64,000 nucleotides of DNA from JBGRQA01 sp041725895. GTDB lineage: Bacteria > Bacteroidota > Bacteroidia > Bacteroidales > Marinifilaceae. The stretch is from positions 127,903 to 191,902 of the forward strand of contig JBGRQA010000009.1 in the NCBI GenBank assembly GCA_041725895.1. Reading direction: 5' to 3'. Within the stretch, counting starts at the first letter, position 1; each line of letters opens with the position of its first letter. Below are positions 35,860 through 44,742 of the stretch, in pieces. A model generated the notes under the pieces. That model did no database searches and was not told the DNA's origin. It saw nothing but the letters and a program-made list of their open reading frames with translations. The position numbers were made by a program, and so were the translations under genes.

Positions 35860-38800
35860 TTAGAATCCTAATTTAAGCGAGAATGTATATTGTTTGGGCA
35901 CAGGAAGAGCCACACCACCGGTTCCGAAGAACTCAGGATCCTGACCATTCAAGGCACTATCGGAATACAATAAGAATAAGTTGGTTCCCTGAGCCTTAAG
36001 AGAAGCACTGGTTAATCCGACTCTATCCAGGAATGTTTGAGGAATTTTGTACTCCAAAGAAATTTCTTTCAGACGAATAAAATCTCCCTTCGCAACCCGC
36101 TGATCGGAATAGTTATAGGCATTGTAGGTAGATTCCAGTTCATAACCATACTCATCGTAAATACGCTTGCTGGCTATGGTTGGGATATTGGTATATTTCT
36201 CATCGCCTGGCAACATCCAACGGTTTCTCATATCCTTGGTAACGGCGTCCATATCGCTGTAGGAAGCATGAAAAGAAGGATACAAACGAATCATGTTTCC
36301 AAACTGGTAGCTGCAGAATACATTCAGTTTCCAATTCTTGTAGTTGATTGCATTGGAGAATCCACCGGTAATTTTAGGATCAATTGAACCTTCGTACTTC
36401 AAATGGCTGATATTAGCATCCTGAAAATACACATCACTGGTGATGTTTCCATCCTTGTCGTAGAACTGTGGCAAACCTAATTCACTCAAGCCAGCAAAAG
36501 GGATAGAATACAATCCGCGAACGGGACCGCCTTGCAAAGCACCACCTTCAGCTCTCACCAAATCGTATATGATAGGTCTGTTTTTCAGGTTGGTGATCTC
36601 ATTTTTGTTGTAGGCAAAGGTCAAATTGGATGTCCAGTTGAAATCTTTGCTTTCGATATTTTTTGTTCCCAAACTGAATTCGATCCCTTTGGAAGTCATA
36701 TCAGCATAGTTGGCATATTTCCAACCTTCACCACCAATTCCTGAGGTTCTTACTCTTGCGATCAGATCGAAACCTTTTCTTTGGTAAGCATCAACACTCA
36801 GGGAGATTCTGTTGAACAAGCCGAAATCAAAACCAAGGTTGGTTTCGTACTGCTTCTCCCAGGTCAACTCTGAATTCTCCAAAGATTCGATGTACATTGC
36901 ATTCTGTTTTTCCGAATCGTAAGGAGTAGTAGTAATTCTATTGCGATAAACAATAGAAGCATTGTTGGCCGGTCCCATGGTAGCAGTCAATCCATAAGTA
37001 CCTCTGAATGACAAGTTGGACAACCAATCTACATCGGTTAAAAATGCTTCCTCTTTAGCATTCCATTTTCCTGAAAAGTTCCAGGTTGGCAAATACCTTG
37101 CACTTCGGGATTGTCCCAATTGGTTGGAACCATCAACACGAGCCGTACCATTAAAGGTATATTTCCCTTTGTAGGAATAAGCCACGTTTGCAAAAGCTGC
37201 AACAAAGCGATCTCTGAACTCTTCCATTCCGTAATAGGAAAAACCTGATTCGTTGGTCGCTTTAATCATGTTGGGATCGGTAAAGGCTACACCACCTTTT
37301 CCATACTGGTAACCATACCCGTTGAAGAAGTCGTACTGTCTGTTCACATACTTCAGTTCCTGTCCCAACATTACATTAACAGAATGAATCTCATCAAAAG
37401 TTCTGTTGTAGTTCAACATGTTTCTGAAGTAATAGTTCTCCAAAGAGTTGGCCTCTTTGTTGTAGAAACCACCATAAGGAAGCACCGATATCTCTCGTGA
37501 GTTGGGAAGAGAAACATCTTTCCAGAGGTATTTGTTGGAAGTGGCAATTACCGGATCATCCACACCCGCATTGTAGGCTGCAACTACATTGGATCCTTCC
37601 TTAATCTTGTGCTCGTTGGAGGACTTTACATATCGCAAGGAACCTGTAAACTTGTAGTCTAAATATTTGTTGAACTTATACCCTAAATCTCCCTGAATGG
37701 ATAAGTCCAGAACATTCAAATTGATATAGTTGTTCTGATACTCCTCCAAAATATTAAAAGGAGCATAGTTCATTCGTACATATTCCAGATTGCCATTCTC
37801 ATCGTAAGGAGTGATAGTTCTACTGGTATTCAATGCATAGGAGAATGGGTTGATGTCGAACTCTCTGGAGTAGTTTCCGTTTACTGCATCGTTGGTACGG
37901 TTAAATGTACCCGGAGTTTTTTGCTGACGAATAGACCCCTTGGTTTGCAGACCTACGGATAGCTTATCGGTTACATCAAAATCACCTCTCATGTTTACAG
38001 TGTAGCGGTCTACCTTATCGGCAATGGTCCATCCCTCATCGTTCAACCATGAGGTTGACACATAAAATCTTGAAGATTCCGAGCCCCCTGAAAAAGATAC
38101 GGAATGATTCTGCTGCAATGAATTTCGGAACAGGATATCAAACCAATCGGTATTGGCTCTTTCGTATCTACGCAGGAAGTTCGCTCTGGCCTCGGGCGTA
38201 TTTTCCAATCCAAACTTCCCATTCTCATAGGAGTTGATTAGTTCATACATTTTAAAGAAGACACCCCCGTCTTTGGAACGCATCATGTCGGCATGGTTCA
38301 GCCATTCCTTGTCCTGCATCTCCAGAAACATCTCCATCTGCTCCTGAGAGTTCATTATATCGTAATTGGAATAGCTAGGCTTCATCTTCATGGTAAACTC
38401 GGAAGTCACCCGGATGGAGTTTTTACCGGCATGTCCTTTCTTGGTTGTAATTACAATTACCCCGTTCATGGCTCGTGCACCGTACAATGCTGTTGCAGAT
38501 GCATCCTTCAGAATCTGAAAACTTTCGATATCGTCAGCATTCAAGCCGGCAACAGAAGAAGAGATCAAGGTAGATGCATCCCCCGAAGACAGCTGGTCTG
38601 GTGAAATATCCACTACATCTTCCAGAACAACCCCATCAACAACCCACAAAGGTTTGGTATCACCGTAAATGGAAGAGGCACCACGCACACGGATTTTGGG
38701 AGCAGCTCCAAAAGTTCCGGATACATTCTGCACAGAAACACCTGCAACTTTCCCTTCCAGCATACGACCCACATCGGCAACACCAGCCACTTTAGCCTCT

Positions 38801-39516
38801 TCGGCTTTTAAAACGGCAGCAGAACCAGTAAACAATTTGCGGTCAATTTTCTGATAACCGGTAGTTACCACAACTTCCTCCAACTGCTCTGAAGAAGATT
38901 TCAAAACAACATTTACTACCTCCTGATTGGTAACAACCACTTCCTGAGGTTCCATTCCGATAAAGGAGAACACCAGGGTAACTTGCCCGTTGCCGGGAAG
39001 TTTCAAAGAGTATTTTCCGTCAAAATCGGTGGATACACCATTGGTGGTACCTTTTACCAAAACAGAAACACCAGGTAAGGATAATTTGCTTTCGTCGGTT
39101 ACGGTTCCCGTAATAGTTCTTTTCTCCTGTTGCTGAATGGGTTGGGCCTTTTCCGACAAGGGTTTAATCAGAATGGTTTTGTACTCCACTTCGAAACCAA
39201 GACCGGTATTTTCCAAGGCCTTATGCAACACATTTTCCACTGATTCGTTCTGAACACTTACCGAAATTGGTTTCACTTCTCTCAAGTGGGAAGCATCATA
39301 CAAAAAGCCCAAGTCGGTCTGCTCTTCAATCACTTTAATAAGATCTTCGATGCTAGAATTTTTTAATTCCACATCAATCCGACTCTGAGAGAAAATGCTT
39401 GCATTCGCCTGAAATCCAAACACCAACAACATCACAATCACATTTCTCATAGTGCGTAACATTCTCATCCACCTTATAAAAAAGGTGAATGTGTTCTGAA
39501 AAAAGATTTTTTTCAT
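35860..39516 (-). CDS. SusC/RagA-family TonB-dependent transporter with STN domain (locus 2)
   Basis: A 1218-residue outer-membrane transporter. Order: basic N-terminus and signal peptide (to about 43), STN signalling domain (about 46-120), carboxypeptidase-regulatory-like domain (about 132-215), and a plug with VVTTGYQKIDRKLFTGSA, LWVVDGVVLED and ALYGARAMNGVIVITT. The barrel ends in YTFSLKLGF. The blocks GTTNGVSTDFDGKYSLKLP and QVTLVFSFIGMEPQE are nearly the same as in locus 1, so the two transporters descend from one duplication, while the barrel and SusD parts have diverged. The STN domain implies FecR/ECF-sigma control, and the fecR gene is directly upstream. Confidence 0.96.
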   Translation of the reverse strand: MKKIFFQNTFTFFIRWMRMLRTMRNVIVMLLVFGFQANASIFSQSRIDVELKNSSIEDLIKVIEEQTDLGFLYDASHLREVKPISVSVQNESVENVLHKALENTGLGFEVEYKTILIKPLSEKAQPIQQQEKRTITGTVTDESKLSLPGVSVLVKGTTNGVSTDFDGKYSLKLPGNGQVTLVFSFIGMEPQEVVVTNQEVVNVVLKSSSEQLEEVVVTTGYQKIDRKLFTGSAAVLKAEEAKVAGVADVGRMLEGKVAGVSVQNVSGTFGAAPKIRVRGASSIYGDTKPLWVVDGVVLEDVVDISPDQLSSGDASTLISSSVAGLNADDIESFQILKDASATALYGARAMNGVIVITTKKGHAGKNSIRVTSEFTMKMKPSYSNYDIMNSQEQMEMFLEMQDKEWLNHADMMRSKDGGVFFKMYELINSYENGKFGLENTPEARANFLRRYERANTDWFDILFRNSLQQNHSVSFSGGSESSRFYVSTSWLNDEGWTIADKVDRYTVNMRGDFDVTDKLSVGLQTKGSIRQQKTPGTFNRTNDAVNGNYSREFDINPFSYALNTSRTITPYDENGNLEYVRMNYAPFNILEEYQNNYINLNVLDLSIQGDLGYKFNKYLDYKFTGSLRYVKSSNEHKIKEGSNVVAAYNAGVDDPVIATSNKYLWKDVSLPNSREISVLPYGGFYNKEANSLENYYFRNMLNYNRTFDEIHSVNVMLGQELKYVNRQYDFFNGYGYQYGKGGVAFTDPNMIKATNESGFSYYGMEEFRDRFVAAFANVAYSYKGKYTFNGTARVDGSNQLGQSRSARYLPTWNFSGKWNAKEEAFLTDVDWLSNLSFRGTYGLTATMGPANNASIVYRNRITTTPYDSEKQNAMYIESLENSELTWEKQYETNLGFDFGLFNRISLSVDAYQRKGFDLIARVRTSGIGGEGWKYANYADMTSKGIEFSLGTKNIESKDFNWTSNLTFAYNKNEITNLKNRPIIYDLVRAEGGALQGGPVRGLYSIPFAGLSELGLPQFYDKDGNITSDVYFQDANISHLKYEGSIDPKITGGFSNAINYKNWKLNVFCSYQFGNMIRLYPSFHASYSDMDAVTKDMRNRWMLPGDEKYTNIPTIASKRIYDEYGYELESTYNAYNYSDQRVAKGDFIRLKEISLEYKIPQTFLDRVGLTSASLKAQGTNLFLLYSDSALNGQDPEFFGTGGVALPVPKQYTFSLKLGF

Positions 39517-39523
39517 AGATTTG
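39516..39523 (+). promoter_or_regulatory. Candidate -7 box for an antisense RNA over the susC start (locus 2)
   Basis: TAGATTTG matches TAnnTTTG exactly, on the strand opposite the operon and overlapping the first base of the susC start codon, as in locus 1. A weak TTC/CTG lies where a -33 element would be (near 39494-39498). Confidence 0.4.
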
Positions 39524-39527
39524 TAAA

Positions 39528-39614
39528 TCGATAGTTAAACATTGAATACCCTCCACGGTATTCTTTATCTGTATTTGAATCGGAAGATGTTGGCGCATTT
39601 TCCGATTCTTGGTT
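39528..39614 (+). ncRNA. Candidate antisense small RNA in the fecR-susC gap (locus 2)
   Basis: A plus-strand transcript from the -7 box at 39516 would contain a 7-bp hairpin GAATACC/GGTATTC (39544-39563). It would end at a 13-pair hairpin (39577-39589 with 39596-39608, including one G-T) whose loop is TTGGCG. Stem length, loop and the closing TG-TTGGCG-CA are the same as in the locus 1 hairpin, while the lower stem sequences differ completely. The trailing T-run is weak (TTGGTT), so termination is less certain than in locus 1. Confidence 0.45.
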
Positions 39615-39619
39615 AGTAC

Positions 39620-40804
39620 TTATTTATTCACGGAAATCACCACCGCATTTTTATTCTTATTAATTTCTACTCCTGATATCTTTTCAAGCATATTTGCTAT
39701 CACATTAAAATCTGAAAAACGATATAGTTTTCCTGTTAATCGTTTGTTTTTCAATGCTGGATTCTGATAAAACACCTTGATGTTGTACCACCTGGAAATA
39801 TTCCGCATCAAATCCTCCAGACGCTGATCCTCAAATCTGAAATAGCCCTCGATCCAACTTGTATACAATTCTGTCTCTACCTCCCTGCTTTCCAAGGCTC
39901 CGGTTTCCTTGTTCCAACTGGCTTGTTTGCCAGGTTCCAGAAAAACGCTTTTGGTTTCAGTGACTCCTTCCTCTTGAACATTTACCTTCACCTTCCCGCT
40001 CACCAGGGTTGTTTGGATAGATCCCTCCTCTTTGTAAGCCATCACATTGAAACGGGTTCCCAGAACTTCAACCTCCATATCGTCCACATCCACAATAAAG
40101 GGCTGTCCATTCTTAGTTACCTCGAAAAAGGCTTCCCCTTTCAATTCAACTCTTCGCTCTCCTTCTCCAAAACTAACGGGGTATCTCAATTCCGAATCAC
40201 AGTTCAAATAAACTGTAGTTCCATCGGCAAGTTCCAATATGTATTCACCTCCTTTAGCTGTTTTTAGGGTATTGTAAACCAACTTGCGTCCCTTTACCGG
40301 CGCTTTCTTCTCATATTTCAACCCAGCCTTTAGGTACTTGTGAATTTTCACCCCCTCCTCCTCTTCAATGGGTTGCTCAATACCTGTTTCCAACTCGTAG
40401 GTTTTACCTGTAGAAGTAATTAATACAGCCTGTTCACGAGCCGGCTCTACTACATCAACCAAAGTATTATCGGCCAAATCCTGCCTGATATCATTATTGG
40501 AATAGAACCACAAAGTTGCTCCAACAAGTAGTGGCAAAAAGATAACAGCAGCATATTGCAAAACCCTACGCAACTGTACAACTCTGGATTTTCGATCCAA
40601 CTTTTTCATGAAATCGGCAGTCGTATCCGGCACCAAATCCAAATCAAGTTCTTCAACCGATTTTTCGGAGTAAAGTTTGATCCGCCTATAATAATCCCTA
40701 TGGTTAGCAGAAGCTGCCAACCACGACTTCAATTGCTCTTCCTCCCTTACGGTTGTTTTACCGTTTAATTTTCTATGGATAATGTCTAAATCTATTTTCT
40801 CCAT
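39620..40804 (-). CDS. FecR-family anti-sigma factor (locus 2)
   Basis: A 394-residue inner-membrane anti-sigma factor. The start at 40804 (MEKIDLDIIHRKLNGKT) lines up with the locus 1 FecR and has AGGA upstream; an ATG 18 bases earlier is also possible. Cytoplasmic domain to about 80, one transmembrane segment at about 80-105 (LQYAAVIFLPLLVGATLWFY), FecR domain with GGEYILELADGTTVYLN and FEVTKNGQPFIVDVDDMEVE, and C-terminal DUF4974 domain (LEDLMRNISRWYNIKVFYQN). It should sequester the ECF sigma factor encoded upstream until SusC signals ligand binding. Confidence 0.93.
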   Translation of the reverse strand: MEKIDLDIIHRKLNGKTTVREEEQLKSWLAASANHRDYYRRIKLYSEKSVEELDLDLVPDTTADFMKKLDRKSRVVQLRRVLQYAAVIFLPLLVGATLWFYSNNDIRQDLADNTLVDVVEPAREQAVLITSTGKTYELETGIEQPIEEEEGVKIHKYLKAGLKYEKKAPVKGRKLVYNTLKTAKGGEYILELADGTTVYLNCDSELRYPVSFGEGERRVELKGEAFFEVTKNGQPFIVDVDDMEVEVLGTRFNVMAYKEEGSIQTTLVSGKVKVNVQEEGVTETKSVFLEPGKQASWNKETGALESREVETELYTSWIEGYFRFEDQRLEDLMRNISRWYNIKVFYQNPALKNKRLTGKLYRFSDFNVIANMLEKISGVEINKNKNAVVISVNK

Positions 40805-40822
40805 TTTTGTTTCTATCCTCAT

Positions 40823-41162
40823 TTCAATTTATCAAAGTCTCATTTTTAGGGGATTTTGCTCTTAAGACGGTAAAAAGAGGAAAGGGTTAACAAGTTTTTT
40901 GATTTTTTTTCAAAAATTTACAATTCGGCTAGAAGCTCTGTAAAAGAAGGGATAGTTTCAATTGAAAAGAAGTATAATTGGAGAGGAAAAAAAAACTATT
41001 TTACCACAAAGGTGCACTAAGGAGAGCACAAAGGTAGTATGCTTGAAAATAGAACACAGATTACACGGATGGGACGATTTTCGCAGATAGTAATAATCTG
41101 TGGGAATCTGATAATCCCAATAGTTATTGGGGTGTGGTGAGTTAAAGAAAATGATGGAAGGA
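40823..41162. other. Gap between ECF sigma and fecR genes (locus 2)
   Basis: 340 bases without a gene. It contains repeat-like remnants (ACCACAAAGGTGCACTAAGG and ACACAGATTACACGGATGGG) of a type common between genes in Bacteroidota. Next to them is an inverted pair GATTATTACTATC-type/AATAATCTG near 41080-41100. No clear promoter was defined. Confidence 0.5.
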
Positions 41163-41747
41163 TTAGCTTTGCCCCTTTTTCAAGTAGTAAAAACTGGAAA
41201 ACAGAACAAGAAATTCGCGAAGGGAGTACAATTTTTCGCGTAAACTCTTTTTTGCACGGAACACCTGCACTTTTACTGCATTCAGGGAAATATCAAGCTC
41301 TTCGGCAATTTCGGCATGCTTCAATCCATCATATACCGACATACGGTATACCTGTTGGCATTGCTCGGGTAATTCCGCAACAGCTTCTTTTATTTTCAGG
41401 CTTACCTCCTCGTCCAGTTCCAAGTCAACCGAATCGGATAGTATCTGAGCTTCCATAAGCTTTTTCCGTTTCTTATCCTCAACCTGCAGGGAGCGCAAAT
41501 GATCGATGCAACGGTTACGCACCATCAAAAATAGGTAAGCTTGTAAAGATTTGGAAATACGTGTATGAGGATTCTCCCACAATTTGACGAACACCTCTTG
41601 AACGATGTCTTCGGAAAGCCCGGGGCAACAAACATAGGTTTCGGCAAAACGAAACAAGGGAGCATGATAGGTCTCGTAAAGCAACCCGAAAGTTCTTCTG
41701 TCCCTCTTCGCCAAACCTCTAATCAACGTTTTCTCCTGGTCTTCCAT
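41163..41747 (-). CDS. ECF-family RNA polymerase sigma factor (locus 2)
   Basis: A 194-residue FecI-like sigma factor. Start at the ATG at 41747 (MEDQEKTLIRGLAKRDRRTF); a longer reading begins with TTG. Region 2: LSEDIVQEVFVKLWENP. Region 4: LPEQCQQVYRMSVYDGLKHA and SLNAVKVQVFRAKKSLREKL. It pairs with the FecR encoded 359 bases downstream and should activate the second SusCD operon. Its sequence is clearly different from the locus 1 sigma factor, so cross-talk is probably limited. Confidence 0.93.
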   Translation of the reverse strand: MEDQEKTLIRGLAKRDRRTFGLLYETYHAPLFRFAETYVCCPGLSEDIVQEVFVKLWENPHTRISKSLQAYLFLMVRNRCIDHLRSLQVEDKKRKKLMEAQILSDSVDLELDEEVSLKIKEAVAELPEQCQQVYRMSVYDGLKHAEIAEELDISLNAVKVQVFRAKKSLREKLYSLREFLVLFSSFYYLKKGQS

Positions 41748-42117
41748 AGTCTGTGCAATCAGTTTCTCTGGTTTCAAGCCCCCATCCGAGATGTGCGAAT
41801 GTAAAAAAATATTTCAAACCAAAAAAAAAGAGGGTTAGATGTGAAATAAAGCACCAATCTGTTCAAAAGTTAACAATATCATCAGCTTCTCTTTTCAAAC
41901 CATTGCAACGATATCAATTCAATTCCAAAGCTCTCACAGAAATAACAATATCTAAGACTTCGTTTATTAGAAAGAAAAAGCGACCCAATGCTTAAAATAA
42001 TTAATTGCTTTCCTACCGGAATCGCTTTCCTGTCCCGTATTAATTTACCATACTTTGTCAGGATTCTACCATTCCACTACTCTCGTTCTATCAAAAAAAG
42101 ATCTTTCATTCCATGAA
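41748..42117. other. Gap between the antiporter and ECF sigma genes
   Basis: 370 bases, AT-rich, with no gene or clear hairpin. It must contain the promoter of the locus 2 sigma gene and the 3' end of the antiporter transcript. Confidence 0.5.
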
Positions 42118-43509
42118 TTACATTATGTACCCCAACGTCAAGAATCCAATGGCTGAAAGCAATCCACACAGTAATGCATAAGGAATTTGGGTTTTCACAT
42201 GCTCCATTACCGGAATTTCGGCAATCATTGAGGAGAGGATGGTTGAATCTGAAATGGGAGAACAATGATCGCCAAACACAGCACTAGAGATGATGGCGCC
42301 CAAAATTAAAGAGATGTTGGCATCTAACCCTGCAGCTAGGGGTATAGTAATGGGTATCAATATGGCTACTGTTCCTCCACTGGTTCCTGTGGCAAAAGAG
42401 ATGATTGCCCCTACCAGAAAAACGATGAGAGGAAGTAATGCAACATCCACTTCCCTACACAAATTGGCTATATAAATCCCTGTTTCCAACGATTTGATCA
42501 CATTACTCAGTGCAAAGGCAAGTGCAAGTATCACCACGATATTCAAAAAACCAGACATTCCATGAAGGCACCATTTGATATATTTCCCAAAATTTGAAAT
42601 TCGCTGAATCCAATAGAAGATGCCCGTCAAAAGTATAGTAATACTGCCACTTAAAACCAGGGATGTTGCCCCATCTCCTTTGAACAAATTTCCATTACCT
42701 GAAATACACAATATTACAAAATTAAGCCCTACAAGAAGTAGCAAAGGCAACAACATGTTTTTTGATTTTGGTCTGACTCCAAAAGGTAAATCTGTTTTAA
42801 AAACCACAGGTTTATTGTTCTTCGTACTTTTAAAAGAAGAATAAGTTTTCATGTCACCTATTTCTTTCCCTGAAAAAATGCCAAAACCCACAACCAGAAT
42901 CGATAGTATTCCATAGAGTTGAAAAGGCACTGCAGATAAAATGTAACCAAATGAATCACCTTTAATCACATTGGAAGAGATCTGCCCTCCTACCATTACC
43001 ATCAGAAAAGCACCTGCCGCATTTATTGGAAACAACCAGGCTACGGGAGAAGAGGTAGAATCAATGATATACGCCAGTTTGTGCCGGGATACATTTAATT
43101 TGTCGAATAAGGGACGACCCGAAACACCCGCCACTACAATCGAACTAACCCCGTCAATAAACAGTAGCAATCCGATTCCATAGGTCAGCAATTGAGCGGC
43201 AAACCCCGATGTCACCAAGCGCTTCTTCTCGGTCAGAAAATTCACCAGCCCTTCTACCCCACCGGATGCATCGATAACATAAACGAATGCACCAATCAGA
43301 AAGCAGAAAAGAATTGATTTCAAGGACCAATCGTTGGAGAACACATCTGTTAGACATTTGATTCCAACAGCCATACTTTCCTCCTTAAAACTTAAAAGCG
43401 CCACACCAGCAATCGTACCTGCCAATAACGCCACCAAGACCTTTCTGGTGACAAAGGCCATCACAAACACCAACACAACCGGAAGCAGGGATAAGTAACC
43501 GAATTCCAT
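42118..43509 (-). CDS. NhaC-family Na+/H+ antiporter-like protein
   Basis: A 463-residue inner-membrane protein with about 11-12 hydrophobic segments. It starts without a signal peptide (MEFGYLSLLPVVLVFVMAFV) and carries the family blocks LLAGTIAGVALL, IDGVSSIVVAG, IIDSTSSPVAWLFPINAAGA and FATGTSGGTVAILIPI. The last includes the glycine/threonine-rich stretch and the FGDHCSPISDSTILSS motif that is characteristic of NhaC. The likely role is sodium or substrate exchange against protons; transporters of this family can also exchange organic acids, so the substrate is not certain. Confidence 0.85.
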   Translation of the reverse strand: MEFGYLSLLPVVLVFVMAFVTRKVLVALLAGTIAGVALLSFKEESMAVGIKCLTDVFSNDWSLKSILFCFLIGAFVYVIDASGGVEGLVNFLTEKKRLVTSGFAAQLLTYGIGLLLFIDGVSSIVVAGVSGRPLFDKLNVSRHKLAYIIDSTSSPVAWLFPINAAGAFLMVMVGGQISSNVIKGDSFGYILSAVPFQLYGILSILVVGFGIFSGKEIGDMKTYSSFKSTKNNKPVVFKTDLPFGVRPKSKNMLLPLLLLVGLNFVILCISGNGNLFKGDGATSLVLSGSITILLTGIFYWIQRISNFGKYIKWCLHGMSGFLNIVVILALAFALSNVIKSLETGIYIANLCREVDVALLPLIVFLVGAIISFATGTSGGTVAILIPITIPLAAGLDANISLILGAIISSAVFGDHCSPISDSTILSSMIAEIPVMEHVKTQIPYALLCGLLSAIGFLTLGYIM

Positions 43510-43530
43510 TATTAATATGAATTATGATTT

Positions 43531-43640
43531 AACCACAGAGTTTCACAAAGAGAATAAATAAACATCCCTTATGATACTCTGTGGTTTATATTTTTTTCAT
43601 TGAAGAAAGGGGCAAAATCGATGTTCCCGATCGCCCCTTT
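43531..43640. terminator. Two inverted repeats between the SnoaL-like and antiporter genes
   Basis: AACCACAGAGT pairs perfectly with ACTCTGTGGTT (43531-43541 with 43576-43586). AAAGGGGC pairs with GCCCCTTT (43606-43613 with 43633-43640). Both lie in the 286-base gap. T-runs are present only on the plus-strand side of the first, so termination of the minus-strand SnoaL-like gene is possible but not proven. Confidence 0.4.
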
Positions 43641-43795
43641 TAATACCGGTTACATTTCAAATGAATCTTCAAATTCGCTACGCTCTTTCAAGCTCTTTGA
43701 ATTGAAGCGAAGCAGAAATCGACAAAGTCAAATTGTCCCGGCATCATACCATCTCTCATTTTTCTAATAAATGGTATGACATGCAAACCTAAGTT

Positions 43796-44632
43796 TTAGA
43801 ATTTCCCATTGGTATTTTTCCACTGAGCTTCCGGCAGGATGGTTTCCAGCACATCCCAGTGTTCAGCAATTTTTCCATTCTCTACTCTGAATAGATCGTA
43901 ATAGGAAGTATGAGCGCCACCAAAAGCACCTTCACTCACCACCAAAACAAAATTACCTTCACCCATCACCATGTGAATCTTATTATAGATCATTGAAATA
44001 CCCATTTTACCAAGTTCCTCCAATGCTTTTCCCAGTCCGGACAAACCGTCGGCAATACCTGAGTTGTGCTGGATGTAGTTGTCACCATCGAAATAGTTCC
44101 CCAATTGATCCATTTTTCCTTGCACCAGAATGGTGTTAACAAAATCTTTCACCAATGCTTTATTGGCTTCGGTTTTTTCACGATCCTTAATTTCGGTTGC
44201 CCCATCAAATTGAGTTCTACCGCTGGGATTTGGTTTAGTAATAGCAGTTAAATTATCCCAATGCTCAACAATTTTCCCCTCTTCGAAACGGAAAATATCA
44301 AAACCGGCTTTGGGTCCGAAGAAGTTGTACTCAGTATGGGTAAAAACGAAATCTCCATCTTCAAATGCGCGAACCACATTCACCTTTGCACTTCCCTCAG
44401 GCAACTGTTGCAAAGCCGCTCCAAAACCAGCCAAACCATCTGCTATTCCAAGGTTGTGTTGCTTATAATTTTCCGGATTGATGTATGCAATAGCAGTCTG
44501 GTCTCCGCTTTCAATACTATTCAAAACTGCCGTGGCTTTCTCCTTATTACTCAAAACCAAGTCATTGCCATCAGACGAACTGCAAGCTGTTAAGCTTAAA
44601 AACATTCCCAGTGTAACTAAAACTGTCTTCAT
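43796..44632 (-). CDS. Lipoprotein with two SnoaL-like (NTF2-fold) domains
   Basis: A 278-residue lipoprotein with lipobox cysteine C17 (LSLTACSSSD). Two repeats of a SnoaL-like domain: about 30-140 (YINPENYKQHNLGIADGLAG to FRFEEGKIVEHWDNL) and about 150-275 (YFDGDNYIQHNSGIADGLSG to FRVENGKIAEHWDVL). The pattern of QHN...G and K(I)(V/A)EHWD matches the ketosteroid-isomerase-like SnoaL superfamily. The duplication within one chain is clear. The substrate is unknown; many such proteins bind small hydrophobic molecules. It may be controlled by the AraC regulator encoded next to it. Confidence 0.8.
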   Translation of the reverse strand: MKTVLVTLGMFLSLTACSSSDGNDLVLSNKEKATAVLNSIESGDQTAIAYINPENYKQHNLGIADGLAGFGAALQQLPEGSAKVNVVRAFEDGDFVFTHTEYNFFGPKAGFDIFRFEEGKIVEHWDNLTAITKPNPSGRTQFDGATEIKDREKTEANKALVKDFVNTILVQGKMDQLGNYFDGDNYIQHNSGIADGLSGLGKALEELGKMGISMIYNKIHMVMGEGNFVLVVSEGAFGGAHTSYYDLFRVENGKIAEHWDVLETILPEAQWKNTNGKF

Positions 44633-44742
44633 TTTTTAAGTGCTTTAATAGTTAAAAGATTATGCTGCAAATGTAGAATGAACATAGTGACACATAAAGG
44701 TGAATTAAAGCCTTAAAATGGTAAATGTGTGTTATGAGAGAT

